DNA of 22,313 nucleotides from a virus. The position numbers and the translations under genes were made by a program. Numbering within the stretch: position 1 is the stretch's first letter; every line of letters begins with the position of its first letter. This document shows positions 1 through 7,259 of this stretch, one piece after another. Location: positions 1 through 22,313 of the IMG/VR virus record IMGVR_UViG_3300033571_014197, one strand, 5' to 3'. The notes beneath the pieces were generated by a model that saw only the letters and a list, made by a program, of their open reading frames with translations, was not told the DNA's origin and did no database searches.

Positions 1-627
1 ATACGCTGCAACGTTGGTTTTAATGCGTGAGTCGGACGCAATCGTCCACGTGTTGGTCGTGGGCTTGGCTGCCGAGTCGGTGGAAAGCTGGAGCTGATAC
101 GAGGGGCCGGTTGTGCCAATACCTACGTTTCCAGATGACTTGATCGTCATCGGAGTGATTGACGTGGTGCCGTTTTGCAACTGGAATAAAAGTCGGGCTG
201 GGACGTTTGTTGAGGGTGTCCCGTCCACGTGCGCCGTTACGTTTGCCGCTGCTTCGTACGATGTCCCGTTTGATGCTGAAAAATACACAACTCCGATTTG
301 ATCGTTATCAATGAGGGCCGTATGCGATCCGATGGTGGCATTTCTACTCTTTTGCAGTTGAATCCAAGCGCCGTTGCCATCTGCCGAGAACCGCCTAAAG
401 TTCGCGGTTGCCGAGGAGGTTGTTGAGGCGAGGATTGCCGTTCCGCTGCTCGGCTGCTGTATCTCAAGTTTTGACCCCGGAGAGCTTGTGCCGATGCCGA
501 TGCTCCCCGTTGTCGATGCTATCGGTGCGAGGATGCTGCACTGAAATATCTCCCGCTCGGCTAAAGCCGGCAGGGGCGCCGTACAGGCTACCAGGAGCGC
601 GATGAGTGCGTTACGAGTGAGGCTCAT
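1..627 (-). CDS. Tail-fibre-like protein with signal peptide and start of S74 chaperone domain (3' end outside window)
   Basis: The open frame starts at the ATG complementary to 625-627 and has no stop before base 1, so 209 N-terminal residues are visible. Residues 1-23 form a clear Sec signal peptide: basic start, hydrophobic core, and ALA before the likely cleavage site. Two motifs of the form GxxGIGTxxP follow (about residues 42-50 and 170-178), typical of fibre and S74-type proteins. The last visible residues include SDSRIKTNV, the usual opening of the peptidase S74 intramolecular chaperone that trimerises fibres and then cleaves itself off. The S74 catalytic Ser/Lys region would lie outside the window. 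The start is one base after the upstream stop, so translation is probably coupled. A signal peptide on a phage fibre is unusual; a secreted or surface-displayed trimer is the alternative. Confidence 0.75.
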   Translation of the reverse strand, partial: MSLTRNALIALLVACTAPLPALAEREIFQCSILAPIASTTGSIGIGTSSPGSKLEIQQPSSGTAILASTTSSATANFRRFSADGNGAWIQLQKSRNATIGSHTALIDNDQIGVVYFSASNGTSYEAAANVTAHVDGTPSTNVPARLLFQLQNGTTSITPMTIKSSGNVGIGTTGPSYQLQLSTDSAAKPTTNTWTIASDSRIKTNVAAY

Positions 628-628
628 A

Positions 629-1000
629 TCAGTACATTCCAAACGCTTCGATAGCCCCTACAGTTGGCGCAACGCCCGCGTGCTTGCACTTGAGTGCGGT
701 TGCCCCAACAAACAACAACGCTTGTCTCAGGTCGGCATCATAAGCGCTGTATGCCGGCACCCTCACCGAGGTGGTGCCGTCATCCCATGAGCACAACACG
801 TCCTTGTCAGTGTTGTTGAGCACGTCCATCAGGCGAAACTGCACCCCGCCGGCGAGCACCTGAACATAGCTTGCGGTCACGCTGCCAAAGGCAAGAGAGC
901 CGCTTTTAAACTCTGCGGCCTTCGGTGTCGTTTGCGCGTGTGCTACCGAGGCACAAACCACCCCGAGGAGTACAACCAAAGTTTTTGCGGCTCTCATCAT
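629..1000 (-). CDS. Small exported protein of unknown function
   Basis: This 123-residue protein starts with two methionines and a Sec signal peptide: basic residues, the hydrophobic run TLVVLLGVVCASV, then AHA before Q23. The mature part is about 100 residues, soluble, and probably beta-rich, with two cysteines (in LCSW and LKCK) that could form a disulphide in the periplasm. GAGGC before the ATG serves as ribosome binding site and overlaps the end of the upstream gene. The next gene, also with a signal peptide, starts one base after this stop, so the two are probably co-translated and may act together outside the cytoplasm. I do not recognise the family. A virion accessory protein or a host-modifying cargo protein are both possible. 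Confidence 0.7.
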   Translation of the reverse strand: MMRAAKTLVVLLGVVCASVAHAQTTPKAAEFKSGSLAFGSVTASYVQVLAGGVQFRLMDVLNNTDKDVLCSWDDGTTSVRVPAYSAYDADLRQALLFVGATALKCKHAGVAPTVGAIEAFGMY

Positions 1001-1002
1001 GT

Positions 1003-1710
1003 CTATGCCTCTAAATCAACTTTCTTGGGGCGTCCTGCGCGCCGTGGCGTTGCCAATTCACCGTCAGGCGTCACGATCCCCTTCATTGCCTCAAGCTGTG
1101 CTGCCTGCGCCTGGATGGTCTCCTGCAGCTTGAGCATTTCCGACTTGAGAAGGTTGATTGAACCCGCGTTCTGGTTGTCGAGCTTTACCTTGCAGTTTGT
1201 TCGCGCGAACTCACGCAAGCTGTACCCGTCGGGGAGGCGGTCAACCAAGATATCAGCAGCGTCGGCGAGCTGCTCCTCGGTGTGCACGCCAAGGTATTTG
1301 AGCTCCGTGGCTAAGGTCGGCGCGATGTACTGGCATTCCTCTACAGGGGTCCCTAAGGGTATCCCCTTCCCATCACGAAACGCCTTGTAGTGGTGCCAAA
1401 ACTCGCGCCGGTGAAAGTCCTGGGCGAAATCATCTACTTCATTCTTATCGCCAGGGGTCACGACATGGACCATTTCCCGCTCAACTTCGCGCACTGCGGT
1501 TTTTACCACCTGCGTTGATCCGGTCTTTTCATTTATGCGCACCTCGACGGCATACGGCTCCGCCATGCGCTTATTGTAAAACCGGACGAATTGACGTTTG
1601 GAGTTGCCGCCTATGCGCTGCCCGTCCTGGACACTGGGGCTCACCTCCAACCCTTCAAGAGTTGGAGATCCAAACGTTGGGATTGCGGAATTGATCGGGG
1701 ATAGATCCAT
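1003..1710 (-). CDS. Virion-associated or head protein of unknown function, coiled-coil C-terminus
   Basis: This 235-residue protein starts behind an AAGGT ribosome binding site. Its central part contains a conserved-looking block, FHRREFWHHYKAFRDGKG (about residues 100-117), rich in aromatic and basic residues. From about residue 175 it forms a heptad-like helix (LLKSEMLKLQETIQAQAAQLEAM), and it ends in a basic AT-hook-like GRPKK tail. I recall proteins with a similar FHRREYWHHYKAF block close to capsid genes in other tailed phages, but cannot name a function. Its place after the capsid and decoration genes suggests a head or head-completion role (inference). The stop codon overlaps the ribosome binding site of the exported protein downstream. 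Confidence 0.7.
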   Translation of the reverse strand: MDLSPINSAIPTFGSPTLEGLEVSPSVQDGQRIGGNSKRQFVRFYNKRMAEPYAVEVRINEKTGSTQVVKTAVREVEREMVHVVTPGDKNEVDDFAQDFHRREFWHHYKAFRDGKGIPLGTPVEECQYIAPTLATELKYLGVHTEEQLADAADILVDRLPDGYSLREFARTNCKVKLDNQNAGSINLLKSEMLKLQETIQAQAAQLEAMKGIVTPDGELATPRRAGRPKKVDLEA

Positions 1711-1728
1711 GTCGTTACCTTTTACTAA

Positions 1729-2211
1729 TTACACGCCACAATTGGTCGTCATGCGCGTGACAGCCTGACACTTGTACGTGCCAGCTCCACCTGCGCCTGA
1801 CTCGGTGAGCAAAAGCCCTGCGATCTTGTCGCCGGAACCGTCGCCGTCGTCTACCTTCCCGGCGGTTGCCGAGGTGTAGAGAATAGCGTCGATTGCTGAA
1901 GCGGCACTTGTGAGCACCTTAAAGGCATCTCCCTTCTCGTCAACCGAGAACGGACCTACAAGCACCCAACCATACTGGTTGTCGGAAAAGGCAAACTGCG
2001 CCAATCCTACAGCCGTTGGGCGTGCGCCTGAGATGGTGCTCGTGAGCTCAACCGCCTCGTTGGTGGCCTTCAAGCCAACAACGGCGTACTGAGCGATCGC
2101 GCCATCTGCCTGGACGTATTTCCATACGTTCCCGCCGACAACGATCTCGTCACCGAGTCCGGAAAGTGCAACGTCATCCGCTGCGGTCAAATTTACATAA
2201 GCGTCTGTCAT
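1729..2211 (-). CDS. Putative head decoration or capsid-associated protein
   Basis: This 160-residue, acidic, Gly/Ala/Thr-rich protein is predicted to be mainly beta-strand, with no signal peptide or membrane segment. It starts 13 bases after the major capsid stop, behind an AGGGGGC ribosome binding site nearly identical to that of the gene starting at 6837. Small beta-rich proteins directly next to the major capsid gene are often capsid cement proteins, and the alternation of short strands (GNVWKYVQADGAIAQYAVVGLK) fits that class. No catalytic motif is visible. The decoration role rests on position and composition only. Confidence 0.6.
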   Translation of the reverse strand: MTDAYVNLTAADDVALSGLGDEIVVGGNVWKYVQADGAIAQYAVVGLKATNEAVELTSTISGARPTAVGLAQFAFSDNQYGWVLVGPFSVDEKGDAFKVLTSAASAIDAILYTSATAGKVDDGDGSGDKIAGLLLTESGAGGAGTYKCQAVTRMTTNCGV

Positions 2212-2223
2212 TGTTGCCCCCTA

Positions 2224-3201
2224 TTAGGAATCATGCATAACGAACGAGAGTCCGGCGCCGTTGCAGGTAAACTGCCCGATGCCGACCGTGATCGAAATGT
2301 CTACGAGTTGATTTACGGAAACGCGCTCTGGAACCGGCTGGAAGTTGAAGCCCTTGTACATCTTGAGGGCAAAGTTTTCCAAGCGGATACCGTAGCAACG
2401 ATCTGCGGCGATACGAGCTCCACCGCTGAACGACTTACCGCCAGCGAGAACCATCGTCATGCCTTCGATCACAACGTTGTCAAAACCGGCCTCAAACATC
2501 TCCTGGTTTTGTGTGAACCGCTGCTTGGCGCTCATCGCGTCGCACGCTGCGTTGTAATAAGTAGCTCCTGCAAGGCACAGCTCCGGGCCACCGTTACGCA
2601 ATACGAGGTTCTTCGAGTACCGCAAGCGGCTCTCGATGTTGCTCGAGTCAGTCGAACCCGTGAACGTCGTTGGGGCGTTAACTGCTACGTTACGAATGGA
2701 GGAGTAAGCCGACCGAGCCAATCCACCGTAGGAGCCGGCGGTTGTGTTGGTCACGATGTAGCTCTGAACACCCGCAAACGCCTTTCCGCCGAACCCAACG
2801 CCATCGCCTTGGAGGTCGGTTTCCATGTTGTTCATGAGGGAGTCTTCTGCCACCTGGTTGCGCTGCTCGAGGAGGTCAAGGAACGCGGCATCGCCCTGGT
2901 TCTGTGCCTTCTCGAGGGCGTTTACCACGACCGGGACAACGATGATCTTTGGGCTGTACTCGAACCCGGTGATCGTCTGGTTGTAGCCCAGGGTGATTTC
3001 CTCGGTTGGGTCAATGCGCTGAACGTAGTTGTTCTGCGCGTACTTGATATCTTCCCAGATAACGCGACCGCCGTTGATGGTGAGCACGCGTCCCTTCTTT
3101 CGCATAGCGAAAAGCAAAGGGATATTGTCAGCCACCGCATCCGCGGGCTTCTTCTCTCGGTATTCCCAGGTGGTAGCCTGGATCTCGGATAATCCTGCCA
3201 T
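2224..3201 (-). CDS. Major capsid protein
   Basis: This 325-residue protein is the best capsid candidate: it has the usual length, lies between a scaffold-like gene and a decoration candidate, and follows the terminase/portal/scaffold/capsid order of tailed phages. Its N-terminal part (residues 20-75) has the hydrophobic strand pattern and the FEYSPKIIVVPVVV segment, followed by a long polar helix (NALEKAQNQGDAAFLDLLEQRNQVAEDS) resembling the spine helix of HK97-fold coats. A Gly-rich region and the DAMSAKQRF element come later, then a beta-rich C-terminal third with SVNQLVDISITVG. There is no sign of an N-terminal cleaved delta domain, consistent with a separate scaffold protein. A GGAG ribosome binding site precedes the ATG. 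HK97 fold is expected from family knowledge, not shown directly. Confidence 0.85.
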   Translation of the reverse strand: MAGLSEIQATTWEYREKKPADAVADNIPLLFAMRKKGRVLTINGGRVIWEDIKYAQNNYVQRIDPTEEITLGYNQTITGFEYSPKIIVVPVVVNALEKAQNQGDAAFLDLLEQRNQVAEDSLMNNMETDLQGDGVGFGGKAFAGVQSYIVTNTTAGSYGGLARSAYSSIRNVAVNAPTTFTGSTDSSNIESRLRYSKNLVLRNGGPELCLAGATYYNAACDAMSAKQRFTQNQEMFEAGFDNVVIEGMTMVLAGGKSFSGGARIAADRCYGIRLENFALKMYKGFNFQPVPERVSVNQLVDISITVGIGQFTCNGAGLSFVMHDS

Positions 3202-3220
3202 TTGTAAGTCACTCCATATC

Positions 3221-3246
3221 GGGGTGACTCATAAACGGATCACCCC
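3221..3246 (-). other. Hairpin between scaffold and capsid genes
   Basis: GGGGTGA (3221-3227) and TCACCCC (3240-3246) are a perfect 7-base-pair inverted repeat with a 12-base loop. On the minus-strand transcript it contains the scaffold stop codon and lies just before the capsid ribosome binding site. There is no run of T after it, so it does not look like a full intrinsic terminator. It may instead set the scaffold/capsid ratio by RNA stability, processing or re-initiation. Confidence 0.5.
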
Positions 3247-4319
3247 TCTAGTTCGGCTTTTGCAGCTTCGAGTGCTTCCCTATAGGATTTAAACTTCTTC
3301 ACGGCACCCGATGAACTCGAGACGCCGCGCCCTGGAACGCTCGCCGCTGCGCGATTTGATTTGTAAAGGTGCTGTTGCGGGCTCTGAGTCCTCGGGGCTT
3401 CTGAATCGTCAACCCGACCGCCTAGAAACCTGTATGCCTCGGTGATTAGTGTCTCGGCCGAGGCTTGCGGATTTCGCGCGCGCACTGAGTTTATAAACTG
3501 CAAACTGAGTGGGGTTTTTCCAGAAACGAGGGAACCGATTTCGGTAGCCATCTTGAGTCCCGACTCGCCCTTTTCAGGCTGTACATCGGGGAAACGTGCT
3601 GAACCGGCCGCGTTTTTTGCTTGCTCGAAGGAGGACCATATAGCGTTAAGGGCCGAAGCCGCTTTCGCATTGTCCTCCTGAACTATCCTCGACTCTAAAG
3701 CATTTAAACGCTCTTGCAAAGGGCTTAGTTTCTCAGTCGTCGGATCTGGGCTCTCTGACTCTATGAGATCGCGCGGCACGGGCAAGCCGTTTGCCTTTAA
3801 GAGGGCAGCGGCTGATCGCTTCGGGTCCGCTTTAGTCTCGGCCCATAGCGCGACTGCCTTCTGTATCGCTACGTCGGCGGGCTCCTTTATGCCGCGTGCC
3901 TTGATGTATGGCTCTATCTGCTGCGCAAGGCGTCGGACGTGCTCATAATCCCTAGATGCCGCTTTAATCTCCTCAAGGCGCGACAAACGCGATTTATGAA
4001 GCCGGATCTGCGCCTCTTGTTGCTTGCGCGACAGAGTGAGGAAATCGGCTTTTTCGTCGGCTGTGAACTCTGCCGGTGGCTGTAGGGGCGGCTCGTTGCT
4101 TGCCTGTACGTTTCTATCATCTCCTGGGGCGTCAGCTCTCGTTTCAGGCTCCTCTGAAGCTCGTGCACCCGCCGTTCCCAGTCCCGCATTGTTTCCAGCG
4201 TCATCTTTTTCCGCCTCTATGGCTACCTCGAGCGCATCGCGCAACGAGAGGGTTTCTATCTTTTCAGATTCTTGGTTTTCCTCAGGTGCGTTTTCGGTAC
4301 TTCTTTCCTCGTCGGTCAT
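3240..4319 (-). CDS. Putative capsid scaffold protein
   Basis: This 359-residue, highly charged and mostly helical protein lies directly before the major capsid gene. The first 90 residues are acidic and low in complexity. Residues 90-150 contain TADEKADFLTLSRKQQEAQIRLHKSRL and another helix, a second coiled-coil stretch follows around residue 205, and the C-terminus ends in a lysine-rich helix (KKFKSYREALEAAKAELEG), as in coat-binding ends of scaffolds. There is no protease motif, so this seems a plain scaffold rather than a protease fusion. It overlaps the upstream gene by 38 bases and starts behind AGGA. Position, helix content and charge are the evidence; scaffolds diverge too fast for firmer recognition. 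Confidence 0.7.
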   Translation of the reverse strand: MTDEERSTENAPEENQESEKIETLSLRDALEVAIEAEKDDAGNNAGLGTAGARASEEPETRADAPGDDRNVQASNEPPLQPPAEFTADEKADFLTLSRKQQEAQIRLHKSRLSRLEEIKAASRDYEHVRRLAQQIEPYIKARGIKEPADVAIQKAVALWAETKADPKRSAAALLKANGLPVPRDLIESESPDPTTEKLSPLQERLNALESRIVQEDNAKAASALNAIWSSFEQAKNAAGSARFPDVQPEKGESGLKMATEIGSLVSGKTPLSLQFINSVRARNPQASAETLITEAYRFLGGRVDDSEAPRTQSPQQHLYKSNRAAASVPGRGVSSSSGAVKKFKSYREALEAAKAELEG

Positions 4320-4818
4320 CTTTTCGTCCTGCTACGTTGTAGGCGTCAAACCCCAACGCATCGGATACAATCCGATTTTGCGACTCACACTTGGCGCGCG
4401 TCTCCTCCGATAGTGGGGCGTTACCGGAGTCGATTGCGGCTACTGCTTTCCGCATGGCCTCGTGTATATCTTTCTTTCGCTCGGCGTTTATCTGCTTCTC
4501 GCGGCTCTTACGGATAGCCGAGCAATCCTGTTTCTTATCCGTGGTGAACGTACCACAAGCGCGGTCAGTTGCTAATAACTTCGCGCGCGATTCAATGACC
4601 TCACCGGTTGCCGGGTGCCGGTATGCGTCGATGGTGTCCTGAATGACGTAAGGCGCCTCGCCGAACTTTGGGAACTTTGGCGGAGGCGGTCCCTCGTGAA
4701 ACTTCCCGTCGTCGCCTCGGTGGTAGAGTCCTGAGCCGCCCTTGCCGAACATCGGAGGCCAGGAGCTTTCCTTCTCGTCGCCGTAATTAAAGATTCGCGT
4801 TTGTATCTTCTGACTCAT
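4282..4818 (-). CDS. Basic hypothetical phage protein
   Basis: This 178-residue protein of unknown function starts behind GGAG about eight bases upstream. The N-terminal third is Gly/Pro/Lys-rich (HEGPPPPKFPKFGEAPYVI), the middle contains three cysteines (in RACGTF, QDCSAI, AKCESQ) among charged helices, and the end is strongly basic (GRKDDRRGKKYRKRT). It overlaps both neighbours (32 bases upstream, 38 downstream), a sign of coupling within the structural operon. The basic tail could contact DNA or an acidic partner such as the scaffold N-terminus. I do not recognise the family. Confidence 0.6.
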   Translation of the reverse strand: MSQKIQTRIFNYGDEKESSWPPMFGKGGSGLYHRGDDGKFHEGPPPPKFPKFGEAPYVIQDTIDAYRHPATGEVIESRAKLLATDRACGTFTTDKKQDCSAIRKSREKQINAERKKDIHEAMRKAVAAIDSGNAPLSEETRAKCESQNRIVSDALGFDAYNVAGRKDDRRGKKYRKRT

Positions 4819-5299
4819 CGAATAGCTCCATGAAAAATAGGATCATCGCTTCTTCTTCCCGGCGCTCCTTGCGCTTGCGCTTTATAGCCCGGTAATTGAC
4901 CCGTTTAGGCTCTTTTATCTTGCGGTAAGGCATTAACTGCGGATCTGTCGCTACGGGGCCGGGATAACCGATAAACTGCCGCTTGATGATGCCGACCGGA
5001 GTGAATACTTGAGTGCTTGGTACAGGCGCAGCCGTAACGATTGTCTGCGTCCCAGTGCCATCTGTTACCCGCGGCTCGTATACCACCGTGCTCGGGGAAG
5101 GCGCCGAGGTGATAATTGTTACGCTGCCGGGCGTGACCGTTGGGTTGAAAACGGTTGTGCTCGAGAAGGGCGCGCCAACAACGACGATCTGTGCACCGAC
5201 CGTTACCGCCGGGGCAAACACCTGGGTTGCAGGCGTGGGTGCGTTGCAAACGATTGTTTGCCCCGCTGATTGGCTGCTAAGAAGAATCACAAGGCTCAT
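4787..5299 (-). CDS. Repeat-containing virion-type protein with charged tail
   Basis: This 170-residue protein has two parts. Residues about 14-104 consist of four imperfect repeats of 23-25 residues, starting near 14, 37, 60 and 85. Each has a hydrophobic strand, an APxPSTxVF-like segment and then a PxVTxG-like turn. Residues 105-170 are strongly basic (YRAIKRKRKERREEE) and end in an acidic helix (FFMELFDESEDTNANL). The repeats would suit a beta-solenoid or a stack of short hairpins. The start lies in an ATGA overlap with the small upstream gene, and the end overlaps the next start by 32 bases. The function is unknown; a fibre, stalk or head-surface component fits the operon. Confidence 0.6.
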   Translation of the reverse strand: MSLVILLSSQSAGQTIVCNAPTPATQVFAPAVTVGAQIVVVGAPFSSTTVFNPTVTPGSVTIITSAPSPSTVVYEPRVTDGTGTQTIVTAAPVPSTQVFTPVGIIKRQFIGYPGPVATDPQLMPYRKIKEPKRVNYRAIKRKRKERREEEAMILFFMELFDESEDTNANL

Positions 5300-5472
5300 G
5301 CGGCCTCCGTTTCTCCTACAGGCGTAGGCTCATCTCCGTTATGTACAGGGATCTCGTTATTCGGATCTAGTACCAACTCGTCATATAGATAGGGAGGTGT
5401 GTAGGGCGCTTCACCATCCCAAACTATTTTAGCAACGCATTTGCCTTGATAAATAATAGCGTAGTACGGCAT
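5296..5472 (-). CDS. Small 58-residue protein of unknown function
   Basis: This short frame begins MPYYAIIYQGKCVAKIVWDG and ends in an ATGA overlap with the repeat protein; its start lies one base after the stop of the glycine-rich protein. It thus fills the gap between two real genes exactly, with coupling at both ends, which is the main reason to call it. The first half is hydrophobic and aromatic, looking like a small beta-sheet; the second half is acidic and proline-rich. No motif is recognised. An assembly factor or chaperone for the preceding adhesin-like protein is possible but unsupported. Confidence 0.55.
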   Translation of the reverse strand: MPYYAIIYQGKCVAKIVWDGEAPYTPPYLYDELVLDPNNEIPVHNGDEPTPVGETEAA

Positions 5473-5473
5473 T

Positions 5474-6409
5474 TTAGTAATACTCCACTACTACTACTAA
5501 GCCACCGCTTCCGTTGCCCCCAGCTCCAGAGTTTGCGCCGTTGGTCGAACTTCCACCGCCTCCGCCGCCTTGTCCGTAATTCCCACCGTTACCTCCTGCT
5601 CCACCCGCAACAGTTCCTGTGTTGTTTCCGCTTCCACCACCAGCGCCAGATGTGCCGAATCCAACGGTAAATTGTGCTGTAGTTAAATAATCACCAAGTA
5701 GTTGCAAGGCGTAATTGTCTAAACCATTAGAGCCAGCCGCTCCTGTACCAGCACCACCTCCCGTGCGTGCCGCAGATTGAGCGCCGCTTATATTGTAAGC
5801 TCTGCTTCCTGCTCCACCAGCACCAGAAGCGCCTCCTGCGGAGATACCACCACCACCTGCGCCACCACTACCACCTGACTGGCTCAACATCGCAGAGGTT
5901 TGTCCGGCGGTACCGTTGGCTGCACCGCCGGTCGCTCCTGCTGCGCCAGCCAGTGAAGGAAGTTGTGGTGGTGTGCAGTTTGCTAATGCTCCGCCTGCTC
6001 CACCTGCTGCTGATGTTGCGTTACCACCAGTGCCACCACTACCAAAACGACCAACTACAAGAGTCCCAAAAGACGAGCTGGTACCTGCACCGCCATTTCC
6101 GCCATCGGTAGTATCAGTCGTGACAGCGACCGCTCCAGTACCACCAGCGCCGACTGTAACTGTTTCGGTTGCTCCTAAAGAACTGGCAGGGATATAGCGT
6201 GAGGCCGTACCCCCGCCGCCACCTCCTGCGCCTCCGGTCCTCAGTCCTCCCGATGCCCTTCGACAACCTGCGCCACCGCCACCACCTGCGCCTATGCAAA
6301 CAACATAGACGTATTTAAGTCCTGGCTGTTTAGTCCAAGTGTCGGAAGAGGTGTACTCACGAATAATCTGTATGCCACCACCAGGCAGCCTGGTAAGCGT
6401 GCCGGTCAT
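5474..6409 (-). CDS. Glycine-rich adhesin-like (receptor-binding) protein
   Basis: This 311-residue protein starts with about 45 non-repetitive residues (REYTSSDTWTKQPGLKYVYV), a pattern I recognise from glycine-rich-domain phage proteins. Most of the remainder is made of runs such as GAGGGGGAG, GGAGGGGGG and GGNGGAG. It ends in the hydrophobic GGLVVVVEYY. Similar glycine-rich domains occur in tail-tip adhesins such as gp38 of some T-even-like phages, where polyglycine helices pack into a sandwich and the loops between them bind the receptor. It overlaps the upstream gene by ATGA. Location between portal and scaffold is unusual for a tail adhesin, so a head-attached fibre is an alternative. 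Confidence 0.7.
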   Translation of the reverse strand: MTGTLTRLPGGGIQIIREYTSSDTWTKQPGLKYVYVVCIGAGGGGGAGCRRASGGLRTGGAGGGGGGTASRYIPASSLGATETVTVGAGGTGAVAVTTDTTDGGNGGAGTSSSFGTLVVGRFGSGGTGGNATSAAGGAGGALANCTPPQLPSLAGAAGATGGAANGTAGQTSAMLSQSGGSGGAGGGGISAGGASGAGGAGSRAYNISGAQSAARTGGGAGTGAAGSNGLDNYALQLLGDYLTTAQFTVGFGTSGAGGGSGNNTGTVAGGAGGNGGNYGQGGGGGGSSTNGANSGAGGNGSGGLVVVVEYY

Positions 6410-6837
6410 ATTACGATCGCCTCGGCTGGTATTGTGATCTGAGTATTGCTTTGGTCTACACGGCGCACCGATATGTCGCTGGCATTGGTAATGCCCACTA
6501 CAAGCCGCGATGAGCCGCTGAGGATCGTCATCGTGTTACCTGCGCCGCCCCTGCGGTACTCGATAGAAACAGAGCTTGTGTTTACAATGTCGAGCGAGTT
6601 GCACGCCTGAGAGCTGAAAGCGGTATAGTTAGATCCCGTAGCAGCAGTCGTGAGGCTCATGATAGTAGCCGATACCGCGCCTGGCACAGAGGACGGCATT
6701 GGATTAGCCGCCGAAACATCTGTAGCACTACCGTCAGCGCCTTCAGATATTTTGACCCTCTGATACAAAACGGAGCTGATATCGTCCGCGGCAATAGTGG
6801 CGCCGCTTCCCGGTGTGTATCCTACATTATCCGGCAT
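6406..6837 (-). CDS. Small virion-type protein
   Basis: This 143-residue protein starts MPDNVGYTPGSGATIAADD, an N-terminus I have seen in many phage and prophage small structural proteins next to portal or tail genes. The sequence is Ser/Thr/Ala-rich, beta-strand-rich and lacks charged helices, with a C-terminal domain (residues 75-143) that could be a small jelly roll or Ig-like sheet. The ribosome binding site AGGGGGC precedes the ATG. The stop overlaps the start of the glycine-rich protein, so it may be its attachment partner (inference). The exact role is unknown. Confidence 0.65.
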   Translation of the reverse strand: MPDNVGYTPGSGATIAADDISSVLYQRVKISEGADGSATDVSAANPMPSSVPGAVSATIMSLTTAATGSNYTAFSSQACNSLDIVNTSSVSIEYRRGGAGNTMTILSGSSRLVVGITNASDISVRRVDQSNTQITIPAEAIVI

Positions 6838-6852
6838 TGATGCCCCCTATGA

Positions 6853-7257
6853 TTAAAATGCAAATATCCCGCCGGCGTTAAACTGCACTACGATGTCCCC
6901 GCCGTTAGGCGTAACGGGCAATCCGCTCGAGACGGTATCGATCCACGCGATAAGAGGCGATGTGGCGGCGTTGCCGGTGTCCTTGTAAACCACAAGCGCC
7001 TCAACCGAGTTACCTGTTACCGCCGAGAACGTCGGATCGGCTGCGTCAAATACGCCGTTGGTTGTCGTTTTGCTGCCCAACGTAACAGGCGTCCCAACCA
7101 CTGCCGATGAGACGGTGCTGTAATATTGATCCCCTGCGTTGAAGCTGTACACGCCCGTGTCTACCAGGGCTATCTTTATCGTGTCAGAGCTCACGTTTAC
7201 CGACGGCGACTCGGTGAGCCGCGATGCCTTGTAAGGATTAAAGAGTGCGTTAGCCAT
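6853..7257 (-). CDS. Conserved phage structural protein
   Basis: This 134-residue protein has the pattern MANALFNPYKASRL followed by SDTIKIALVDTGVYSF. I recognise that pattern from a widespread group of phage proteins of about 130-150 residues, often encoded near head or tail genes. It is beta-rich with no signal or membrane segment, and its C-terminus (GGDIVVQFNAGGIFAF) resembles the end of that group. The start is 2 bases after the portal stop. The biochemical role in this group is not established as far as I know; a virion component is likely. Confidence 0.7.
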   Translation of the reverse strand: MANALFNPYKASRLTESPSVNVSSDTIKIALVDTGVYSFNAGDQYYSTVSSAVVGTPVTLGSKTTTNGVFDAADPTFSAVTGNSVEALVVYKDTGNAATSPLIAWIDTVSSGLPVTPNGGDIVVQFNAGGIFAF

Positions 7258-7259
7258 TG

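Noticed and set aside
2233-3192. A 319-codon open frame on the plus strand, antisense to nearly the whole capsid gene
   Set aside because: It mirrors the codon structure of the capsid gene, lacks recognisable domains and has no ribosome binding site; high-GC genes often leave such antisense frames open.
5474-6409. Glycine-rich gene considered as the variable target of a diversity-generating retroelement
   Set aside because: No reverse transcriptase or template repeat with A-specific differences was noticed in the window.
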